Positions 58,398-64,000 of a stretch of 64,000 bases of DNA are shown here, piece by piece (positions within the stretch are counted from its first letter, which is position 1; each line of letters opens with the position of its first letter). This DNA comes from Heliocidaris erythrogramma (taxonomy: Eukaryota; Echinodermata; Echinoidea; Camarodonta; Echinometridae). The notes beneath the pieces were generated by a model. It searched no databases. It was given only the letters and a program-made list of their open reading frames with translations, and had not been told where the DNA came from. The position numbers and the translations under genes are program-made. The stretch spans positions 54,278,643-54,342,642 of the forward strand of contig CM046853.1 in assembly GCA_025617745.1 (NCBI GenBank), in the 5' to 3' direction.

Positions 58398-61300
58398 TCA
58401 TTTCTCTTCCATTGGGTTGAGGAACATCATTCTTCTTGGATGTTTGCGACTGTAGATGTTGATGATTGCATCATAGTCCAAGGCAATGTCCTTATGGAAG
58501 TACAGCAGGATCAAGGCATTGAGGCGGTCCTCTAACATAGTACTGCGAAGTTTTGATTTGATGATCTTGAAGGCAGAGTGAACTCGCTCAACTTCAGCAC
58601 TTGTGACTGGTAGCAGTAGTAACACCTGCAGAACCGCACAGACATTTGGGAACTGCTTACTGTTCATCTGTTTCAGCGTCTCGCTGACCGACTTTGGTTT
58701 CTCGGCGTTGTCCTTCCAGAACCGTTTCCAGAGCCGAACTTCCTGGAAGGCAGAAGTGGGAGATGGCATGTCCGGGCCATAGTACTTCAGGATGGCATCG
58801 ATCTTATCATCAGAACAGAGGTCAAGGTTAGCTGGCAGGAGACAAAGTGCCCGAACGGCTTGGTGGGACAGGCTGGTGAAACGGTTTGACAGCTCGGAAA
58901 TCAGACCGTCCAAGTACGGAATGAAAACAGCCCTCTTCCAGTAGATCTTGCTGCTGCCATCTGCGGGAACATTCGTCCTAGTAGTCTGTCGGCGACAAGT
59001 CCTGGGAATGGTGATCTCTATACCTGCAGCCTCTGCCATAGTAGACATGGATGTGAAAAGACGATCGAATTCTGCATCAGCATTTTCACGGATGGCCTTT
59101 ATCTCGTCAGTGACCATTGTGATTTGTTCGTAGGCCCTGATCACATCCATGCTGGTACCTTGCAGCATCACACTAAGGGATTTAGTGAACCCAAAGACAT
59201 ACGAAGCACACACACATGCAACAATGAATGATGATGAGGTCAGTGCGGCTATCAGGCCATTCGCTTCAGTGAGGGCCTTACTGCTCCATGTCTGGTCCCT
59301 CTGTGCCCGAATCATGTCCAGGCAGTCCAGTACCGGCTCATAAAGCACAACAAAATCGTCCAAGGTGGTGTGGCGCTCCACCCATCGAGTTTCACACAGA
59401 AGTTTGAGTTTCTGAAGAGGTATCTGTGTCTTCCCACCAGCCTGGTCCTCTCTCCGCCGAGTGTTCTCCTCATTGATAGCCTTCTCCAACTGGCGCGACC
59501 GCTTTGGAGAGCCTTGGAAGAAGAGCCCCGTGGATTTGATCGCAGCAAGCATGCAGTTGATATCAGCCACAGAACAGGCCTTGGAGAGTGCCAGATTTAA
59601 ATTGTGACTGGAACAGTGGTGATAATGAGCCCGGGGGATACTGCCTGGAATCGTGCAGCACAGCCTCTTTCCTTGCCAGCCATGTTCCCGGCCCCATCAT
59701 ACGTCTGACCTCGGCAGTCTTGAGGATCAAGTCCAAGAGCTGTCAGTATTCCTAAAATGTTCCGGCATATCTCCTCACCAGTGATAGAGTCGCAGGCAAC
59801 ATACCCAACTAACCGCTCAACTGGTTGATTTCCCTTGAGGTAACGGATGACGATGGCAAGCTGCTCCCAGTTGGCAACATCCGTGACTTCGTCGGCCTCT
59901 ACTGTGTAGAGAGGTCCCAAAGGCTGGGCCTTCACCTCAGAAATGATGAATCCCTGCATATACTCCTTTATACAAAGCAAGAGATCATTCTGGCAGGTAG
60001 CAGACGTGTACATGCCGTTGCGTGGGGCACTTTCAATGTGTTCTTCCAAGGCTCCATCACCTGCATCTACGCGGAAGTCCAGCAATGCCTTGAAGTTGCC
60101 TTTGTTCAAAGCTGATGATGTTTGGGCATCTCTGTGTCCACGCAGTGCCCATCCTTGCCTTCCACAGATCTCCACAGTCTTCAATATGGACTTCAGGAAC
60201 TTTCGGTTCTTCTGAATCAGTTCCCTACCTTTCTCTGACAGGGCCTGGTCGATTCGTTGGTCTGGAGCTGCCATAGTCTTGGAAAAGTTGGACATGATGA
60301 ACATGGCAGCTTTGTGGTACTCCAGAGTAGAGTGGTCATTAATGTCAGACCGTGCATCTTTCCAGTTACAGTAGGGCTGTGAGACGAGTAACTTACTTCG
60401 TGCCCCCTTCTTAGGATTGGTGGGAAACAAAACACAAGGCAGGCAATAAAGTCCATCTTCCTTGGCGGAGTAGCACAGAAACGGGAACGTCTTGAACCAG
60501 TCATGCTGGCAATACCGCTTCGCTACTCCTGATTCTTTCCTCTTGTCCTTGAAATCCCGACTTGGAAACTTGAACAGTGGGTGCGGACTTCTGTTCTCCA
60601 TCAGGTGGAATCTCTCTTCATCACTGACCTTACGATTTAAGAAGTCAGCAATGTCTGGCGCAGATGGCGGATCAGCCGAAGTTGGAGCTGAAATAAGAAT
60701 AGAAGAAAAAAACATGAATGTTACCACTTGTCTTTCAATAATATGTGCCATTGTTTTTACCAAAAAGGTCTGAAATACATCAAAATATATGCCAATTATC
60801 CCATTAGGTGACAGTGTTTTGTTGATTGAATATGGGATGAAATCACAAGCTTGGACCCAAAATTTCCATTCCTATGCAGATTATTATTTACACCGCTCAT
60901 TTTTAACATTCTGGTTAAACTAGTAGGCCATAAGCACTTCACAACCTTCCCGTGGGCAAACATGAAGTAGTTTGACTATTGATAAAATTGTATGCCTGGG
61001 ATTATCGAGCACTCCGCAGGACAGCAAATTGGCATGGTCAGGTGCGCCAAATTTAGGCCGCAGGGTGCCTGCTCCTGTCCAGAGTGACTGAGACCACTGC
61101 AATGTGTCTGTGTGACCAGCCCTATAGTTTAGGTGTGACAAATTACCTTGTTGAGGCTCCTCTTGGGTGCTTGTTCCAGCAGTACTAGTGGTGGCAGCTG
61201 TTGCATCAATGTCACCTCCTGCCCCATGATGCTGTGGTGCCGCAGTGTCAGAGTCATCTCGCTTTCGCTTCTTCCTGTGAAACGAAAACATTATGACGTT

Positions 61301-61747
61301 AGTGTGGATACCAGGAAGTTTGTGAAACAGTAACTTACTGTAGCACAACGGAATGATCGATGACTAGCCCAGCCGGACCAGTACTACAACCTGTAAGCTA
61401 GGCTAGTACTAGGCCTACAACAAATTACCTAGCCTAAGTTTATAAGTAGCCTGATGATATCACTAGCCTAGGCTGCCTAGGCTAACGCACTACAGTACAC
61501 TACGTCCATTAGGCCTAGCCTAACGTAGGCCTAACGTTAATCCGTGACGATCTACTGCTCAGGCCTAACTTGAGCCGCCTATGGAGTATGCTGTGTAATG
61601 TGTAGCCTAACGTTGATATGTCGTGTGGAACTGTGCGAACTGCAATGCAACAGAGCAAAGAGCCGTTGTTGAAAAATACAGAGCTACTCTTACGTACCTT
61701 CCGTCGTTTGCGAAAAAATCTGTGATCAGGGACTTCTGCTTGCTCAT
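58398..61747 (-). CDS. hAT transposase, zinc-finger TTF / ZMYM1-like, three exons, one frameshift
   Basis: Exons: 61747-61698 (ATG), 61274-61147, and 60687 to the TGA at 58398-58400, with donors GGAAG|GTACGT and CAAG|GTAATT and acceptors TTTCACAG|G and ATTTCAG|CT. Phases agree. One base is missing in a C run (window G run 59633-59637, near residue 411); allowing for it, length is 822 residues. In order: N-terminus MSKQKSLITDFFANDGRKKRKRDD with a PIP-box-like KSLITDFF and basic nuclear-signal-like cluster; an acidic/Thr linker; a TTF-type zinc finger (about 95-185, with C131, C141, C144); a DUF4371-like region; and an RNase H-like core with VEADEVTD (D325), TYDGAGNMAG (D390), CETRWVERH (from 491) and the C-terminal dimerisation segment SAEVERVHSAF (E760). 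It excises and reinserts the element by cut-and-paste. The single break could be recent decay or a sequencing error. Confidence 0.93.
61385..61545. repeat. Cluster of TAGGCCTA/GCCTAGGC palindromic motifs in transposase intron 1
   Basis: At least ten overlapping short motifs (TAGGCT, AGGCCTA, TAGCCTA, CCTAGGCT) in both orientations occur between the first two transposase exons. They could be transposase-binding or promoter sites near the 5' end of the element, or a decayed microsatellite. Function is inferred only from position. Confidence 0.55.
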
Positions 61748-62173
61748 TTTTCAAATTTTCACGATAATATTTGATGAACTTGGAGTTGAATAATCGCGTG
61801 AATAGAACCATAGATCAATCAAGGTATTTTGTCACAAACCATGCATGCAGTGCTGTATACTGTACTGCCCTACACACATCAGCTGTTCCAGGCACTCAAT
61901 GTTACCTGTTGCTGCAGTACCAGTTCCTACGGACACATTGATACTGCCAACGTTACCCAAACTATTATTTTGAAGATGATTGGCCTGTGGACATCCAACA
62001 AATCATATTACCTAAGGGGGGGGGGGTTGGGGTGGGGGTAAGGAAGAACTGCCACTCCGTCACAACATGGTCGCACAACTTTTTTTTTTTGGCTATTTTT
62101 TTTTTTTTTTTACGACGGCCAATAGGGGGGGCGCGCGCCTGTTGCGCCCCCCCCTGGATACGCCACTGGAGCT

Positions 62174-64000
62174 ACACAGTCCTACTGGTTGTACACTATA
62201 CAAGAACAAGACAAATAAACATGTAGCTAGACGTCATATCACGGAAATTAACAGAAGAGTATCATTGTTTGATGATAATACAATGCTCTTTCCCCATGAT
62301 TACCTCATACCCTGGCTGTTTTATTTGACTTCCCTGTTCTGTTCATGCACTGTGATTGATGAAAGCCAGCGATTGTTGGACATGAGGTTTTGCCAATGGG
62401 CATGTCATTTTGCAATCCCCAAGATTTCCTGGTCTGGCTGACCTTTTAAAGTGCCTTTTAAGGCAGAAAGACATTCATTGTTGCTTTTTTTGCCACAAAC
62501 TATTTCTTATTTAGAGATGTTTTTTATCATTATGGTGTGAAAGTCTGCTTATGAAACACAAAGTAGGGGTTATGAACTTGTGATATTAACTTTTTATATG
62601 ATAGCAATTCTATTCAATATTTGATATATTCCAGCTACTGAAACAATTAAGATATATCTTATAGAACTTGGATATAAGTCATTACATTCTAGCATGTATG
62701 CTTCAATTGAACATGTATCACATTCTGTAAGAGAATAATAATGCAGACTAGCCTAGATCAAGTAGTTTGCTTTATAAGCAAATTAATATTCCATTGGCAT
62801 TGTGTTGAAGCAGTCAATAAATGTAACAAGGCATGAAGAATAGGCAAATTAAAGAGATCCGGGGGCGATTTGAGCACAGCAAGTAAAGTTTTGATCAGGA
62901 GCCAATAAGTGCATGGCTGTTATATGATTTCTCAACATTGAAGTTAAAGGGGAATCCCAATGTCAAATGAAAGACATGCATGTATTCAAAAATTATGCTC
63001 TTGTGTGGCCTTTTCTTTGGAAAAATATTGTCCAAAATGCATTCAACTTATAATACCATTGACCTGTAGTAACGTCAATCTTTTTGCAGTTTTTTTCTTT
63101 TTTGTTTTAGTAAATGAGAAATTGTGCAACAAAAGTTATTATGTGCGTTACACTTGATTTGAATTGTTGGAGACTGGAGACTAATTCATATTTTGATTAA
63201 TGATGACGGTTCCTAGAATACTGAGGTATACATGTAAAGGACACAAATGTCATTTAGATAATGACAGATAGTTGAGATTCTAACGACTATTCAAAATGAT
63301 ATTTAGGAAGCAAAAAGTGCAAAATTTAAAGTTGAGGTCTGTGGTCTATGCTGTTTTGCAGTAAAAATTTATGTTGTTATTGGAGATTAAATGGCAATTG
63401 TCAGTCTTGAATTTAATAAGAGTTTCCACTTAAATGTATAGCTTTTGGATTCCAGGAATTGGAATGTCATCTTAGTATTCAAAGGGTTAATTGAGCTGAA
63501 TCACTCCTCTCATAACCCATAAATTAAGCAAATTAATGACTGTTGTTTTGTCATATGAGTGTGATGAAGTACTTTTTGTACTCTTAGGAACCGTAATATA
63601 GATGATGTCCAAAGCATGCTGTACTTGATATATGAGCTTGATGCATTGTAGGAAACATATTAAGTCTTGGTTTAGCTCTGTTCTTAGTCCTTCTTTCCTG
63701 TCCAGTCCTTAAAAGGAATCATGTACGCCTAATCGTCACACGTGAAGGCATTGTCGAACTGTAGCTATGTTCGCACGGGTCGCCATAGTTTTTAAATTTT
63801 AAGTTTGTGAAACCTCAAGGTTTTAAACAACGATCAACTAACAATGATGAGGACTGAAACATTGACCACTCAAAGTTATAAAATCACAACCCAAGCCAGC
63901 AGTCATTGTTATACTTGAGTGTATAGGCATAATGATCAGAGGGGTCGATGTTAGCTACATGTACGAGCTGAGCAAAATCTCAAAGTTAGTTGTGTTGGTA
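62174..64000. other. Noncoding DNA to the window end
   Basis: AT-rich. TTAAAGGGGAATCCC at 62944 resembles one terminus of the TTAA MITEs, but no partner end was found. No exon recognised. Confidence 0.4.

Larger units (their letters stand above)
57839..62168 (-). mobile_element. Nearly complete hAT DNA transposon (ZMYM1-like type), 4.33 kb
   Basis: Terminal inverted repeats are CAGGGGCGTATCCAGG at 57839 and CCTGGATACGCCACTG ending at 62168, differing by one base. Both continue subterminally into a GGGGGGGCGC block next to CAATAGG. The direct repeat GAGCT flanks the element (57834-57838, 62169-62173). It encodes one transposase on the minus strand with two introns. CAG.GGCG ends are typical of hAT elements. 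The 5-bp duplication is shorter than the usual 8 bp, but subgroups with 5-bp targets have been described, as I recall. A GC-rich segment at about 58065-58190 next to the 3' end may be a smaller inserted element. Confidence 0.92.

Noticed and set aside
60920-61348. 142-residue minus-strand ORF as a separate gene
   Set aside because: Only its part 61147-61274 is coding, as exon 2 of the hAT transposase; the rest reads through introns.
61515-61811. 98-residue minus-strand frame starting MVLFTRLF as transposase exon 1
   Set aside because: Its phase at the donor leads to a stop in exon 2. The frame starting MSKQKS at 61747 joins correctly.
1-64000. Retroviral, LTR, Polinton or other capsid-bearing elements
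   Set aside because: No long terminal repeats and no reverse transcriptase, integrase, capsid or envelope frames were recognised.
1-64000. CRISPR array or prokaryotic operon
   Set aside because: The repeat arrays lack spacer structure, and introns, SINEs and MITEs show animal DNA.

Overview
This is an AT-rich, intron-bearing animal genomic window dominated by noncoding and repetitive DNA. Several traits point to a marine invertebrate deuterostome, most likely an echinoderm such as a sea urchin. They are tRNA-derived SINEs ending in a TATATAGCGC/TATATAA plus (ATT)n tail, a dispersed ACGG-rich repeat closing in a GCCTCC/GGAGGC hairpin, many MITEs with TTAA target sites, and a ZMYM1-like hAT transposon. 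The species call is inference, because no diagnostic host gene is complete here. No rRNA gene, CRISPR array, operon or bacterial signal is present, and I saw no LTR, retroviral or Polinton-type element.

Host genes are few and partial. On the minus strand, two consecutive exons (7356-7530, then 6329-6484) encode the N-terminal GroES-like part of a quinone oxidoreductase-like MDR protein (QORL2 type). Its first exon and the rest of the gene were not found. On the plus strand, a clear 227-codon first exon (48891-49572) opens a gene for a basic, disordered, adaptor-like protein that I cannot name. Four shorter ATG-to-donor segments (4840-4918, 11338-11440, 17111-17165, 40873-40993) look like first coding exons. 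All five end in phase 1, so they could be alternative first exons of one long gene, but no shared acceptor exon was identified.

The best-defined element is a nearly complete 4.33-kb hAT transposon at 57839-62168 on the minus strand. It has CAGKGGCGTATCCAGG inverted ends, a 5-bp GAGCT direct repeat, three exons joined by consensus splice sites, and an 822-residue transposase broken only by one missing base in a C run.

The rest is a dense mosaic of small nonautonomous elements: three kinds of TTAA-flanked MITE, a MITE with a second MITE inserted in it (10-bp target duplication), a four-copy family of about 70-bp hairpins built on AGCCAGAAGGGTGTT, long foldbacks (1364-1710, 45228-46156), and a TA-flanked MITE (35983-36637). 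SINEs lie at 6676, 20250, 26160 and 28180, with fragments elsewhere. Tandem arrays lie at 20835-21650, 24268-24530 and 34500-34960, and long GA/CT, TAA, TAC, CTT and GAA microsatellites are present.
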